Shown: positions 17,165 through 26,200 of the stretch, piece by piece
Layout: the number at the start of each line of letters is the position of its first letter
How positions within the stretch are numbered: position 1 is the stretch's first letter
Source of the DNA: DASQEH01 sp035633755
GTDB lineage: Bacteria > Actinomycetota > Actinomycetes > Propionibacteriales > Nocardioidaceae
Direction: 5' to 3'
DNA: 64,000 bases
Assembly (NCBI GenBank): GCA_035633755.1
Contig: DASQEH010000054.1
Coordinates: 1-64,000, forward strand
Notes under the pieces: generated by a model
What the model saw: the letters and a program-made list of their open reading frames with translations, nothing else
Told to the model about the DNA's origin: nothing
Databases searched by the model: none
Program-made: the position numbers and the translations under genes

Positions 17165-17661
17165 TCTCGTTCAGTCTCTCTCGACAGTGTGTGAGTTGAC
17201 GTGAGCATCTGTCGCCTCAAGTATCCAGTCAACTACTGATCGTAACAAGCATCTCGTCGAGTGGTCCAGGACATCCGGATGCGTGTCACTGGGCCAGGGG
17301 GTTCCGGAGCGTTACGGCGCCGCGGTCGGTACGGGGCTGCGTCGGAGCCAGGGTCTCGCGACCGAGGAGGACTGAAGTGCCTCGCCTCCTAGTTCGTCGT
17401 GGCTGACGCAATCGGGTCCACGAGCGCCCCCAGGCAGCTGATTCAGGGGCAAACCATGCAACCGAGCGATTTTGTGACGCGATGTCACGCATTGACTACA
17501 CTTGGTGGTGAATCGACGATCTGATTCCTGGTTCGGCGTAGAGAAGACTGCGTCGGGAACTTGGCTCTGGCGGCAGCCCGCGCTCCGCGTGAGCTCCGCT
17601 CCTGCCGTGTCTAGCAGCGTTGAGATGACGCGTTGGCAGGGCACGACGAGGGGATGACAAG
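17165..17661. other. 497-base intergenic region
   Basis: No convincing gene is seen; short open frames here have no ribosome site and poor codon bias. It must hold the divergent promoters of the charged protein and the EEP enzyme. A GTGAC-N5-GTCAC inverted repeat occurs near 17474-17488, followed by TTGACT at about 17492, a possible -35 for the downstream gene. Base composition is less GC-rich than the flanking genes. Confidence 0.4.
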
Positions 17662-18459
17662 ATGCCTGACACTACGCTGAGCGTTGCCACGCTCAACGTC
17701 CATCACCGCCGACCCACCATTGACATCCGTGCCGATGTGCACAGACTCATCGCCCGCGGTGCGGACGTCATCTGCCTCCAGGAGATGACGGGCCACAATG
17801 ACGCCATCTCGGGACTTCCCGCCGGATGGGTCGCCTACATGGCCCCTCTCACCATCGGAGAGCCGGGTGGACGACAATCCACGCCGATTCTCTACAACAC
17901 CGCCGTGGTGAGTCCGGTCGGAGCGGGATTCCGGCATGTCTCTGAACCGCAGCCGGTAGAGATGGGGGCGGGCGGAAGGGACGTGACGGAGAAGACGATC
18001 ACCTGGATTCGAGTAGTCCACCGGACCACGAACCAGGCCATCGTCGTGCTGAATCTTCACGCGGTGTCGTCGGTGGAAGCGGGTGGTCGCCCGGAACTCG
18101 AGCGTCCTCGCCGGCTGGCCCTGTTCGCCGACATGATGGCCGTCATGTCCGCCATGATTGGCCGCCGTGTCCGCCACGGTCAGCTGGTCCTCGTCTGCGG
18201 CGACCTGAATGTGAACTACACCTTCGACAGCCAGGTCCGCGACCCGCGTTTCCCCTACGCCGTGTTCAGGCAGCTGCGCGTCCGTTCGTCGTACCGGACA
18301 CTGGGCATACCCGATGTCGGCACGAAGGACAACCGTCTCATTGACTATGTCGGGCACACCGTCAGCAGTCGTATCGTCCCCACGAGCCAGTCGATCCTGT
18401 CCGGCTACGGCAGCGATCATCGGCCCCTCATCGTCACGTACACCCTCACCGTCGCGTAG
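17662..18459 (+). CDS. Endonuclease/exonuclease/phosphatase (EEP) family protein
   Basis: 265 aa. The EEP metal-dependent phosphoesterase motifs are all present: LSVATLNVHH at the N-terminus, ICLQEM with the metal-binding Glu near residue 36, VLNLHAVSS, the CGDLNVN active-site Asp/Asn, and the terminal GYGSDHRPLIV Asp-His pair. Such enzymes cleave nucleic acids, phosphoinositides or other phosphodiesters; specificity cannot be inferred. No signal peptide is seen, unlike many secreted family members. ATG 17662 is preceded by GAGGGGATGACAAG, an adequate ribosome site. It stands alone between the charged protein and the secreted orphan protein, both on the other strand. Confidence 0.85.
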   Translation: MPDTTLSVATLNVHHRRPTIDIRADVHRLIARGADVICLQEMTGHNDAISGLPAGWVAYMAPLTIGEPGGRQSTPILYNTAVVSPVGAGFRHVSEPQPVEMGAGGRDVTEKTITWIRVVHRTTNQAIVVLNLHAVSSVEAGGRPELERPRRLALFADMMAVMSAMIGRRVRHGQLVLVCGDLNVNYTFDSQVRDPRFPYAVFRQLRVRSSYRTLGIPDVGTKDNRLIDYVGHTVSSRIVPTSQSILSGYGSDHRPLIVTYTLTVA

Positions 18460-18556
18460 CCCGGACGCCACAACGGGCCATGAGTGCACACTCTCGTGGT
18501 GTGCACGCATGGCCCGCGTTGGGTCAGCATGGGGCGCTTCGAAGCGCGCCTCGCCG

Positions 18557-19369
18557 CTACCGGAACGACTTCATCAACAACCAGATGCTTCGAAGCCTTG
18601 CTTCGCCGAGCACCATCAGGGACGCCCGGATCTCCATCCGCATCGCTTCCAGCACGGGGTCAGGACCGCTCCTTGCCGTCGACAGGTTCGCAGTCACTCC
18701 GGCCGAGCTGGTGCGCGGTGCGCGCACCTTGACCAGGACCGCCTTGAGCTGAGCCTTGTTGAGGTCCATGACAGCCGGCCGGATCTTCAGGCGTAGCGAA
18801 ATGAGGGCCGCCTTCACTCCGAGCATCCGGTTGGGCGTAAAGGCCGCCTTGAGGCTGTTACCGCAATAGACGTGCACCATCTCCACGGGGTTGACCATGT
18901 CGTGGCCGTGGGCGCGAGGAATGGAGCCCAACGAGGGGAGCGGAACGCCGCCAAACATGACACCGCTCAGCTTGCCGTCGTAGACAAGGGCTGCGCGGGG
19001 GTTCGAGGGGTTGAGCCCGCTGGCCGACTTACTCGGGTTGAAGTAGTGGGTCGTGTTGTTGGGCGTCGACGTGCCGGGCCGCCAGTTGGCCCTGATGGTG
19101 GCGAGGGACCTGGTGTTGCAGAACGTGTTCACGCCGTTCAGCAGGTTCTGCGCCTTCGCCCGGTCGCGAGCCGAGGCGGCGGCGATGTTGGGGATGTAGG
19201 TGGAGTTGGCGGGGTCGACCATCTCCACGGTGTTGCCGGTCGGTCCGATCATGACGTGTCCGTCCATGCCGTCACCGGAGGCACTGGATACGAGCACCGT
19301 GGACATCCCCATCGATCCAACGATGAAAGCGCCGGCGGTTCTGTATGCGAGTCTCTTGGTGATCTTCAC
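18557..19369 (-). CDS. Putative secreted protein of unknown function
   Basis: 270 aa from GTG 19369, preceded by AAGGGA at 7 bases; the frame is open to 19432. Residues 1-about 32 form a signal peptide (KITKRLAYR, then a hydrophobic stretch ending near SSASG). The mature part is rich in Asn, Ser and Pro (LVYDGKLSGVMFGGVPLPSLGSIPRAHGHDM) and has two cysteines (CNT and YCGN) that could form a disulfide. The C-terminal 90 residues look helical and basic. I recognise no family. It might be a surface or matrix protein; HGHDM and DGMDGH could bind metal, but this is not established. Confidence 0.6.
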   Translation of the reverse strand: MKITKRLAYRTAGAFIVGSMGMSTVLVSSASGDGMDGHVMIGPTGNTVEMVDPANSTYIPNIAAASARDRAKAQNLLNGVNTFCNTRSLATIRANWRPGTSTPNNTTHYFNPSKSASGLNPSNPRAALVYDGKLSGVMFGGVPLPSLGSIPRAHGHDMVNPVEMVHVYCGNSLKAAFTPNRMLGVKAALISLRLKIRPAVMDLNKAQLKAVLVKVRAPRTSSAGVTANLSTARSGPDPVLEAMRMEIRASLMVLGEARLRSIWLLMKSFR

Positions 19370-19410
19370 TGGTGTGTCCCTTCGGACCGAGGATGTATTG
19401 GTGGCCCACG

Positions 19411-19430
19411 GTCTGCGCTGCGACGCAGAC
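19411..19430 (-). other. Hairpin in the leader of the secreted-protein gene
   Basis: Perfect 7-base arms (GTCTGCG and CGCAGAC) enclose a 6-base loop, 42 bases upstream of GTG 19369. It could be a leader hairpin or an operator. No T-run follows, so a terminator is unlikely. Confidence 0.3.
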
Positions 19431-19607
19431 ACCGTGTCACCTCGGAGGCAACGTGGCGGGCTCTACCCAGTGTTACTGAATGAGCACGCTGAGGAGGCAC
19501 CTCGAGGCCTTGAAGGCCTGTAGAGCCCGGGGAGAAAGCACCGCTCGTCGAAGGCAGGGGGCCGAACGGACTCCTGGCTTCGGCGTTTACCGTATTAAAC
19601 GGGACAA

Positions 19608-20315
19608 TCAGGCGCGTTCGACGACACGTTGGTTGGACACATCGACAATGTTCTGCGCGACCGCGCGCAGCTTGACGTTGCCGTCCTGCGAGGTACGCAC
19701 GAGGAAGTCGAAGGCCCTGTCCTCATCGAGCCCGTAACGTTCCATGACGATCCCGATGGCTTGTCCGATCGTCTTGCGACTGATCAGGGCGTCCTGCAGA
19801 GTCTGGGTGGCGCGAACGAAGTTCATCGCGATCGCAGCCTGAGACGCGAAGAGCTCGACGATGTGGCGAGACTCATCCAGCGCACCGGTCGTCGTGGAGT
19901 ACACGTTGAGTCCGGCGCAGGTCGAGCTGGTACGGAAGATCTCTATGGCCATCTGTGACCCGATACCGAGCTTGGCCGCTCGGGGCGCGTAGGCCGGCCA
20001 CCGTTCCTCGTCCGTCAGGTCCGCAGAGCGGATCGTCTGCTCCAGTGCCACGGCATCCAAACATGGCCCCTCGCGAAGCTCGTACTGGAGGACGTCGGCT
20101 TGATGTCCCAACTCGGAGGTGGGGGCCAGCGTGCGCAAGGACCCATCTCGATCCGCCATGGTGATCGTGACCGAGTCCACTCCGGGAAGTGCCTCTAGAG
20201 CCGCATGGGTGAGAGCCTGGAGAGTCTTGTCGACGTCCGCGCCGTCTCCGAGCGACCTCGCGACGCGCGACATCGCCGCAACGATGACTTGCGTTTCAGG
20301 TGTGTCGTCAGGCAT
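19608..20315 (-). CDS. GAF and ANTAR domain regulator
   Basis: 235 aa from ATG 20315, for which GGAG lies at 6 bases; the frame is open to 20342. Residues about 20-160 form a GAF sensor domain (LPGVDSVTITMADRDGSLRTLAPTSELGHQADVLQYEL and onward). Residues about 170-225 are an ANTAR domain (SRKTIGQAIGIVMERYGLDEDRAFDFLVRTSQDGNVKLRAVAQNIVD), which binds paired hairpins in nascent RNA and prevents termination. No histidine kinase is nearby. Target transcripts are unknown. The related mycobacterial proteins control lipid metabolism and stress genes. Confidence 0.9.
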   Translation of the reverse strand: MPDDTPETQVIVAAMSRVARSLGDGADVDKTLQALTHAALEALPGVDSVTITMADRDGSLRTLAPTSELGHQADVLQYELREGPCLDAVALEQTIRSADLTDEERWPAYAPRAAKLGIGSQMAIEIFRTSSTCAGLNVYSTTTGALDESRHIVELFASQAAIAMNFVRATQTLQDALISRKTIGQAIGIVMERYGLDEDRAFDFLVRTSQDGNVKLRAVAQNIVDVSNQRVVERA

Positions 20316-20466
20316 CGCCGTCTCCATGGGGTCACGCACCAAGTCGGGCAGGTGTGAGGAGCCTCGGCAAGAGGAGCAGAGGCCTACGCTCGATTCACCT
20401 TATCGGATGCTCAGGTCGGTCTCGCGTGCCGAGGCGAGGGCCGATCGAGGGTCGCCAAGAGGGCCG

Positions 20467-20949
20467 TCAGGTGAGCTGGATCGCCGCCGCGAGCCAGATG
20501 CCAGCGGCGAGCAGTCCTCCCACCAATTCGATGAGTATGGAGAGGCCGACGGCACGAATCGCGTCAACCGTCGCGGCTCGCGCCATGGCCTTGTCCTTGA
20601 GCCGGCGGCGTTCAGCGGCGTACACCCCGACAACGAATCCGATGACGAGGCCGACAACAGGAATGACGAAGAATCCGACGATGCCGAGGGCCGCCCCGAT
20701 GCCCAGCGAGGTACGGGGAACGCCCGCGACACGCAGGTTGCGCCCAGGGATCAGGTACTTCAAGACCTGCGAGGCCACCAGGCAGGCGGCGGCGGCGGCC
20801 ACGGCGAGCCAGGCAGCGGCGCCTCCGACCACGAGGCCCCACCCGACGATGGCAGCCAAGACGATGAGGACGCCCGGCAGTACGGGCAGCAGGATGCCGA
20901 CGATGCCAAGGGCGATGACGAGGGCGGCGAGCAGGCTGAGCTCGCTCAT
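20467..20949 (-). CDS. DUF456 membrane protein
   Basis: 160 aa, almost entirely hydrophobic, with about five membrane segments (residues about 4-22, 24-40, 43-65, 82-108 and 132-156) separated by a short basic loop (AERRRLKDKAMARA). This is the DUF456 pattern, including the repeated Gly-rich helix GIGAALGIVGFFVIPVVGLVIGFVVGVY. Function is unknown; it sits in the cytoplasmic membrane. It is a single gene on the minus strand between the GAF-ANTAR regulator and the small Cys protein. Start ATG 20949 is preceded by GAGATGAG, only a weak ribosome site. Confidence 0.85.
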   Translation of the reverse strand: MSELSLLAALVIALGIVGILLPVLPGVLIVLAAIVGWGLVVGGAAAWLAVAAAAACLVASQVLKYLIPGRNLRVAGVPRTSLGIGAALGIVGFFVIPVVGLVIGFVVGVYAAERRRLKDKAMARAATVDAIRAVGLSILIELVGGLLAAGIWLAAAIQLT

Positions 20950-21067
20950 CTCTGGCCGTACCCCGAACGCAGCCGGCTGCGACGATTCGGGAGGAGTAAA
21001 CGCTTGTGGCGGCCGTCCCGAAGGGCGACCGCCACAACGACAGCGGGAGTACGAGGAGGAAGGAAGG

Positions 21068-21298
21068 TCAGCGCTCGTCCAGCGGGGCGATCGCGGGGGT
21101 GGACGTCAGGCGACCAGTTTCGTCCTGGATGGCGACCGCGACCTGCTCCAGCTTGTCAGCGTGCTCGCGAGCGTGGTGCGCACAGAACAGAAGCTCACCG
21201 CCTCTGGTCAGCTCGACACGGACGTAAGCCTGGGCTCCACAGCGGTCACAGCGGTCAAGTGCTGTGAGTTGCGGACTTGGTGCGACTGCTGTGGCCAC
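21068..21298 (-). CDS. Small zinc-ribbon-like protein (DUF7455 type)
   Basis: 76 aa from GTG 21298, chosen for GGAGAGG seven bases upstream; the frame runs open to 21481, but the extra part has no support and other actinobacterial homologues start here. The core LTALDRCDRCGAQAYVRVEL pairs with FCAHHAREHADKL to give a CxxC...CxxH set that could bind one zinc. The protein is short and abundant across actinobacteria with unknown function. The gene lies divergently upstream of parE, a constant neighbour in this phylum as far as I recall. Confidence 0.8.
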   Translation of the reverse strand: MATAVAPSPQLTALDRCDRCGAQAYVRVELTRGGELLFCAHHAREHADKLEQVAVAIQDETGRLTSTPAIAPLDER

Positions 21299-21613
21299 GG
21301 GTGACCCTCTCCAACTGCCGACGGCAGTTCCCTCGTAAGTCAACGTCTCTGACAGCAACGCCACATCTGGAGAGATCATTCCCCACGAGGGAAGATCGAG
21401 CCACTTGTGACACCTTCGACATAACCACTCTATGACGCATCGTGGACCCACAACGGTGCCATCCGTGGGATGTGATTCCAAATTGTGCCCTCGTGTCGCC
21501 CGCTGGCCGACGAACGGCGTGGGTCCGGGGGCCGGTCGGCGGCGGCGGGTATCGTGCTTGTGCGGGGCAGCAGGCCGCTGAACCGATGTCCCTCACCACA
21601 CCGAAGGAGCCCC
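21299..21613. other. 315-base divergent intergenic region before parE
   Basis: No gene is supported here. It holds promoters for parE (plus) and the zinc-ribbon gene (minus), but I cannot place them confidently. The one clear structure is a 17-base palindrome at 21313-21329, listed separately. TTGACT on the minus strand (21342-21337) is a possible -35. Confidence 0.4.
21313..21329. promoter_or_regulatory. 17-bp perfect palindrome in the leader of the zinc-ribbon gene
   Basis: AACTGCCGACGGCAGTT has perfect 8-base arms around a central A/T. It lies 15-31 bases upstream of GTG 21298, between the presumed promoter and the ribosome site. It could be a repressor operator or an RNA hairpin that influences translation. 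Confidence 0.4.
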
Positions 21614-23692
21614 GTGGCAGCGCGCGTGTCTGCGATCGACGGGTCGTACAACGCCCGGCATCTCTTGGTGCTGGAAGGCCTCGATGCGGTCCGCAAGCGC
21701 CCGGGGATGTACATCGGGTCGAGCGACAGCCGCGGGCTCATGCACTGCCTGTGGGAGGTCATCGACAACAGCGTGGACGAGGCGCTGGCTGGCTACTGTC
21801 GCCATATCGCCGTCACCTTGGCTGCGGACGGGTCGGTCAGCGTCGACGACGACGGTCGTGGGATCCCGGTCGACATCGAGCCCAAGACCGGACTGACCGG
21901 TGTCGAGGTCGTCTACACGCGGCTGCATGCCGGCGGCAAGTTCGGTGGAGGCTCCTATGTCGCGACCGGCGGGCTCCACGGAGTGGGCGCCTCCGTCGTG
22001 AATGCGCTGTCGAGCCGCCTCGACATCGAGGTCGACCGGAGTGGCAGCACGTTCGCCATGTCGTTCCAACGTGGGGTTCCCGGTCGGTTCGCCGGTCCGG
22101 GGCCCGAGGGATCGTTCAGCCCGCAGTCGGGGCTGACCAAGGTGGGTCGCGTCAAGAAGGGTGTGACCGGCACGCGCGTTCGTTTCTGGCCCGACCGTCA
22201 GGTCTTCACCAAGGACGCCTCGTTCACCTTCGACGAGCTCGTCACGCGGGCTCGCCAGACATCCTTCATCGTGCCGGGCCTGGCGATCAGCATTCGCGAC
22301 GAGCGCGGTTCCGAGCCCGTCGAAGCGAGCTTTCAGCACGCAGGGGGCATCTCCGAGTTCTGCGAGTTCCTGGCTGCCGACGACCCGGTCACCGACGTGC
22401 AGCGACTGCAGGGTGTCGGTCACTTCACCGAGACCGTGCCCCTGCTCGATGACGCGGGACACCTCACGCCGCGGGATGTGGAGCGCGAGCTCACGGTCGA
22501 CGTGGCGTTGCGGTGGGGTACCGGGTACGACACCGAGCTGCGTTCGTTCGTCAACGTCATCGCGACGCCCAAGGGCGGAACCCACATCCTCGGCTTCGAG
22601 CGGGCGCTCACTCGTACGCTCAACGACGTCGTGCGGCAGACCCGGCTGATGCGGGCAGGTGAGCCGGATGTGATCAAGGACGACGTCCTGGAGGGGCTGA
22701 CGGCCGTTGTCACAGTCCGCCTGGCCGAGCCGCAGTTCGAGGGGCAGACCAAGGAGGTGCTCGGCACGCCGGCAGCCACACGCATCGTCGGCTCCGTGGT
22801 GACCACGCAGCTCAAGGCGTTCCTGACGTCGACCAAGAAGGGCGACAAGCCTCAGGCGCGAGCGGTCCTCGAGAAGGTTGTCAACGCGGCCCGCAGCCGG
22901 CTGGCGGCGCGGCAGCAGCGCGACACCCAGCGGCGCAAGAACGCGTTGGAGTCCAGCGCGCTGCCCGCGAAGCTGGCGGACTGCCGCAGCAACGACGTCG
23001 ACCGCAGCGAGCTGTTCATCGTCGAAGGTGACTCAGCCCTCGGCACGGCGAAGCTGGCCCGCGACTCCGAGTACCAGGCGCTGCTGCCTATCCGCGGCAA
23101 GATCCTCAACACCCAGAAGAAGTCCTCAGGAGAGATGCTGCAGAACGCCGAGTGTGCGGCGATCATCCAGGTTGTCGGCGCCGGTAGCGGTCGTACCTTC
23201 GACCTCGACTCGGCCCGATACGGCCGCATCATCTTCATGGCGGACGCGGACACCGACGGTGCCCACATTCGTTGCCTGCTGGCGACGTTGTTCCACAAGC
23301 ACATGCGCGGCCTCCTGGTCGCCGGGCGCGTGTACTCCGCGGTTCCGCCGCTGCACCGTATCGAGTTGTCCAATCCCAAGAAGGGCATGGAGAAGTACGT
23401 CTACACCTACAGCGACGACGAGCTCCAGCGCCGTCTCGCCGAGCTGACGAAGAAGAACGTGCGGTGGAAGGACCCGGTACAGCGCTACAAGGGGCTCGGT
23501 GAGATGGACGCCCACCAGCTCGCTGAGACGACGATGGACCCCCGACACCGTACTCTGCGCCGCATCACGATCGACGATGCCGATGCCGCCGAAGAGGTCT
23601 TCGAGCTCCTGATGGGCAACGATGTGGCCCCTCGCAAGGAGTTCATCGTCCAGGGTGCGTACGAGCTCGACCCCGAGGCGATCGACGCCTGA
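21614..23692 (+). CDS. parE: DNA topoisomerase IV-type subunit B (GyrB paralogue)
   Basis: 692 aa from GTG 21614, preceded by GAAGGAG. The GHKL ATPase is complete: EVIDNSVDEALAG, DDGRGIPV and the GGLHGVGASVVNAL lid. The transducer domain follows, then the Toprim domain with VEGDSALG and DADTDGAHIR, and the C-terminal GLGEMDAHQLAETTMDP. Compared with GyrB it matches the actinobacterial second type II enzyme that lies near sigA/hrdB. Its partner subunit is at 26919-29363 on the opposite strand. Together they relax or decatenate DNA; in Streptomyces this enzyme is called ParE/ParC. Which reaction dominates here is unproven. Confidence 0.92.
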   Translation: MAARVSAIDGSYNARHLLVLEGLDAVRKRPGMYIGSSDSRGLMHCLWEVIDNSVDEALAGYCRHIAVTLAADGSVSVDDDGRGIPVDIEPKTGLTGVEVVYTRLHAGGKFGGGSYVATGGLHGVGASVVNALSSRLDIEVDRSGSTFAMSFQRGVPGRFAGPGPEGSFSPQSGLTKVGRVKKGVTGTRVRFWPDRQVFTKDASFTFDELVTRARQTSFIVPGLAISIRDERGSEPVEASFQHAGGISEFCEFLAADDPVTDVQRLQGVGHFTETVPLLDDAGHLTPRDVERELTVDVALRWGTGYDTELRSFVNVIATPKGGTHILGFERALTRTLNDVVRQTRLMRAGEPDVIKDDVLEGLTAVVTVRLAEPQFEGQTKEVLGTPAATRIVGSVVTTQLKAFLTSTKKGDKPQARAVLEKVVNAARSRLAARQQRDTQRRKNALESSALPAKLADCRSNDVDRSELFIVEGDSALGTAKLARDSEYQALLPIRGKILNTQKKSSGEMLQNAECAAIIQVVGAGSGRTFDLDSARYGRIIFMADADTDGAHIRCLLATLFHKHMRGLLVAGRVYSAVPPLHRIELSNPKKGMEKYVYTYSDDELQRRLAELTKKNVRWKDPVQRYKGLGEMDAHQLAETTMDPRHRTLRRITIDDADAAEEVFELLMGNDVAPRKEFIVQGAYELDPEAIDA

Positions 23693-23733
23693 CGCGCAGA
23701 GCCCACACATCTTGACAGGCGGCCCCGCGCGAA

Positions 23734-23749
23734 CCGCCCTCAGGGGCGG
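23734..23749 (+). terminator. Possible hairpin terminator after parE
   Basis: CCGCCC, a TCAG loop and GGGCGG form a perfect stem 41 bases after the parE stop. No T-run follows, so it may instead rely on Rho or be incidental. Confidence 0.3.
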
Positions 23750-23803
23750 ATGATCTGGGTTAACTGCGTTGTCGCGGCTCGAGGGGTCGTCCACACTCGT
23801 GAC

Positions 23804-24457
23804 ATGACCAGCCTGGAAGAGATCTGGCCCTGCTTCGGCTTGCTCATCAGGTCCGGGCCGCTCGAGCTGTCCGTCGTCCGCGACGGCGACATCCCGGCGC
23901 TCGTCGAGCTCGCGGAGGATGGCATCCACCACCCGAACGAGATGCCGTTCGCGTTTCCTTGGACCCAGCCCCCGAGCGGCGAGCTGGGACGGCTGATGGC
24001 GCAGCACTACTGGCGGTCCAGGGCTGAGTTCAGCCCTACTCAGTGGTCGCTGGAGCTGGTGGTCCGGCGAGCTGGTGAGGTCGTCGGCATCCAGGCGATC
24101 GGGGCCACGAACTTCCTGGTCACGCGCACCGGCGAGTCGGGCTCCTGGCTGGGGCGACGCCATCAGGGCCGCGGCACCGGCACCTTGATGAGACAGACGT
24201 TGTGTGCCTTCCTGTTCGACCACATGGACTTCGAGCAGGTGACGTCTGCCGCCTTCACCGACAACCCGGCGTCGATGGCGGTCAGTCGCAAGGTCGGGTA
24301 CCGGGCCAACGGGCAAACGCGAGAGAAGCGACGCGACGGCGAGCTCGCGTTCAGCCAGCGCCTGACGCTGGAACCAGCCGACTTGGTGCGGTCGCCCTAT
24401 CCGATGTCCGTCGACGGAGTGGCGGCCTTCCGCGGACTCGTCGGGCTGGACGGCTGA
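23804..24457 (+). CDS. GNAT-family N-acetyltransferase
   Basis: 217 aa from ATG 23804; a CACACT hexamer ends 7 bases before it and no ribosome site is seen. The acetyl-CoA binding motif A is SWLGRRHQGRGTGTLMRQTL (the RxxGxG/A loop as HQGRGTG), followed by the motif B region FTDNPASMAVSRKVGYR. This pattern, with DNxxSxxVxxKxGY, is the RimJ/RimL subgroup, which acetylates protein N-termini or small amines such as aminoglycosides or spermidine. The target is unknown. Its last 61 bases overlap the 3' end of the MFS gene on the other strand. Confidence 0.85.
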   Translation: MTSLEEIWPCFGLLIRSGPLELSVVRDGDIPALVELAEDGIHHPNEMPFAFPWTQPPSGELGRLMAQHYWRSRAEFSPTQWSLELVVRRAGEVVGIQAIGATNFLVTRTGESGSWLGRRHQGRGTGTLMRQTLCAFLFDHMDFEQVTSAAFTDNPASMAVSRKVGYRANGQTREKRRDGELAFSQRLTLEPADLVRSPYPMSVDGVAAFRGLVGLDG

Positions 24458-26190
24458 CCCGCGAGAGACTCGGTCTGCCGCAGCAGCAGGAGCGAGAGCA
24501 CCGCCGCTGCCAGCGCGCAAGCCGCGGCACCCCAGAAGATGGTCTGCACCTGGGCCACTCCCGCCTCGGTGAATCCAGCGACGTAGGCGTCGCAGATCTT
24601 GGTCCCGGTGCAGGCCTCCTCGACAGAGGGCAGGTCCGCCGAGACGGCATAGAAGCGACGAAGCCCGATGGTCGTCAGGGCTGATATCCCCACCAGCATG
24701 CCGACCATGCGCGCAACCACCAGGAACGCCGAGGCCAGGCCGTGCACCTGTGGGGCCGTGGCGCGGAGCAGAGCCGCGTTGACCGGGGCAATGGCCAGCC
24801 CGAAACCGAGGCCGCACAGCACCAAAGGAACGGTAGCCAGCGGTGAATCCAGGGAGGTCTCGCCCCAGGTGGCCATCCACAGGAAAGCACCTGCAGCCAC
24901 GGCCATACCCAGCGCAGACAAGGCACCGACTGGCATATGGCGGATCAGGTAGCCGCCGGCCAGTGCGCCGACGGGAAGCGCTGCGAGCAGTCGCACCAGC
25001 ACGAACGCCGCCCCCAGCTGGGAGTCCGGGTACGTAGTGATGCGGGCGAAGATCGGGATGTCGACCAGCGCTGCGATGAGCGAGGCGCCGATGAAGAAGC
25101 TCACCACGACCGACCCCCATGCCGGCGTCGCGTGCAGCGACCGACGCGGGACCAAGGGTTCCCTCGCGGTGCGCTGCCGCCAGACGAACAGACCTGCCGC
25201 CGCGGCGCTCGCTGCCAGGAACCACATCCCCCACGGTGAGAACACCTCGACCTCGGGGTCAGCGGTGGCGAAGGCCAACACGATCCCAGCCAGTGCGAGC
25301 GCGAGCAGCCCACCCCCAGGAAGGTCGGCGGCCGTCGTGATGGCCCTGAGCCCACGCAGGTCGACCAGAGGCCGGGCCGCCCAAAGCTGCCGAGCTGTGA
25401 ACAGTGCCGCGAGGACGTAGCACGCCGCCGCCATCGGCGTCGTCCAGCGGCTGTCGGCGAGGTAGGGGATGAAGGCCAACCCCGTGGTGACGCCCCGGGT
25501 GAGTCGTTCTGGAGCCGTCATCACCAGCGTGAGCGCTGTGAGTGCTGCCGCGGCCAGCGCCAGGCTCAGCACGTCCGGAGCTCTCCTCACCTGTCCCGGC
25601 GGCGTCGAGGCGGGCGTGGGCAACAGCATCAGAGCAGCCGCCAGCGCGAGTCCGACCACGAGGTTCAGCCAGAAGATCGTCGGCCACGCGGAGCTCGCCA
25701 GCACCACGGCGCCGTACAACGGCCCCAGCACGCTGCCGAGCTCCTGAACGGCCCCCACCACTCCCAGAGGCACACCGCGCCTGTCGGCTACCCAGAGGTC
25801 GGCGACGAGCGCGAATGTGGCGGGAACCAGGCCGCCGCCGCCTACTCCCTGCAGGAACCGGCCGATCACCATGGTGGCCAGGTCGTAGGACGCCGCCGTC
25901 ACGAGCGAGCCGATCGAGAACACAAGCAGGGACCCGACCAGGACCGGTATGCGCCCCCTCACGTCGGCGATGCGTCCGATCAACGGCAGCATGGCGATGT
26001 AGCCGAGCAGGAAGCCGGACACGATGGGCGCCGCACGCTGCAGCTCGTCGATCCCGAGCCCGACGGAGCTCATCATGTCGGGAAGAGCCAGCACGACGAC
26101 GTAGGTATCAGCCGCCGCGAACCCCACTGCCGTCGCGGCGACCACGAGAAGCCCGCGGGAAGCCTGCCTTGCGTCGGGGGGGTCGATCAC
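24397..26190 (-). CDS. MFS transporter, P55/DHA2-like (14 TM)
   Basis: 597 aa with about 14 hydrophobic segments. The first loop reads LIGRIADVRGRIPVL, the MFS motif A variant, and motif C appears as GAVQELGSVLGPLYGAVV. The segment around DTYVVVLALPDMM closely resembles mycobacterial P55 (Rv1410c). The gene starts 10 bases after the stop of an LppX/LprAFG-family lipoprotein gene, exactly the lprG-P55 arrangement. In mycobacteria this pair moves triacylglycerides and other lipids from the inner membrane to the cell surface and affects drug tolerance. That role is inferred here from family and context. The 3' end overlaps the convergent GNAT gene by 61 bases. Confidence 0.88.
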   Translation of the reverse strand: MIDPPDARQASRGLLVVAATAVGFAAADTYVVVLALPDMMSSVGLGIDELQRAAPIVSGFLLGYIAMLPLIGRIADVRGRIPVLVGSLLVFSIGSLVTAASYDLATMVIGRFLQGVGGGGLVPATFALVADLWVADRRGVPLGVVGAVQELGSVLGPLYGAVVLASSAWPTIFWLNLVVGLALAAALMLLPTPASTPPGQVRRAPDVLSLALAAAALTALTLVMTAPERLTRGVTTGLAFIPYLADSRWTTPMAAACYVLAALFTARQLWAARPLVDLRGLRAITTAADLPGGGLLALALAGIVLAFATADPEVEVFSPWGMWFLAASAAAAGLFVWRQRTAREPLVPRRSLHATPAWGSVVVSFFIGASLIAALVDIPIFARITTYPDSQLGAAFVLVRLLAALPVGALAGGYLIRHMPVGALSALGMAVAAGAFLWMATWGETSLDSPLATVPLVLCGLGFGLAIAPVNAALLRATAPQVHGLASAFLVVARMVGMLVGISALTTIGLRRFYAVSADLPSVEEACTGTKICDAYVAGFTEAGVAQVQTIFWGAAACALAAAVLSLLLLRQTESLAGQPSSPTSPRKAATPSTDIG

Positions 26191-26200
26191 CAGTGTCGGC

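Noticed and set aside
17474..17488. GTGAC-N5-GTCAC as a CRP/cAMP receptor site
   Set aside because: The spacing (5-7 bases between half sites) does not fit the TGTGA-N6-TCACA consensus and no other support exists.
21299..21481. N-terminal extension of the zinc-ribbon protein (CRRCHKW region)
   Set aside because: No ribosome site for the longer start, whereas GTG 21298 has GGAGAGG at proper distance and homologues begin there.
23126..25234. 702-codon open frame antisense to parE, the GNAT gene and the MFS gene
   Set aside because: High-GC shadow frame: it runs against three well-identified genes and has low-complexity Arg/Gly/His-rich composition and no family match.
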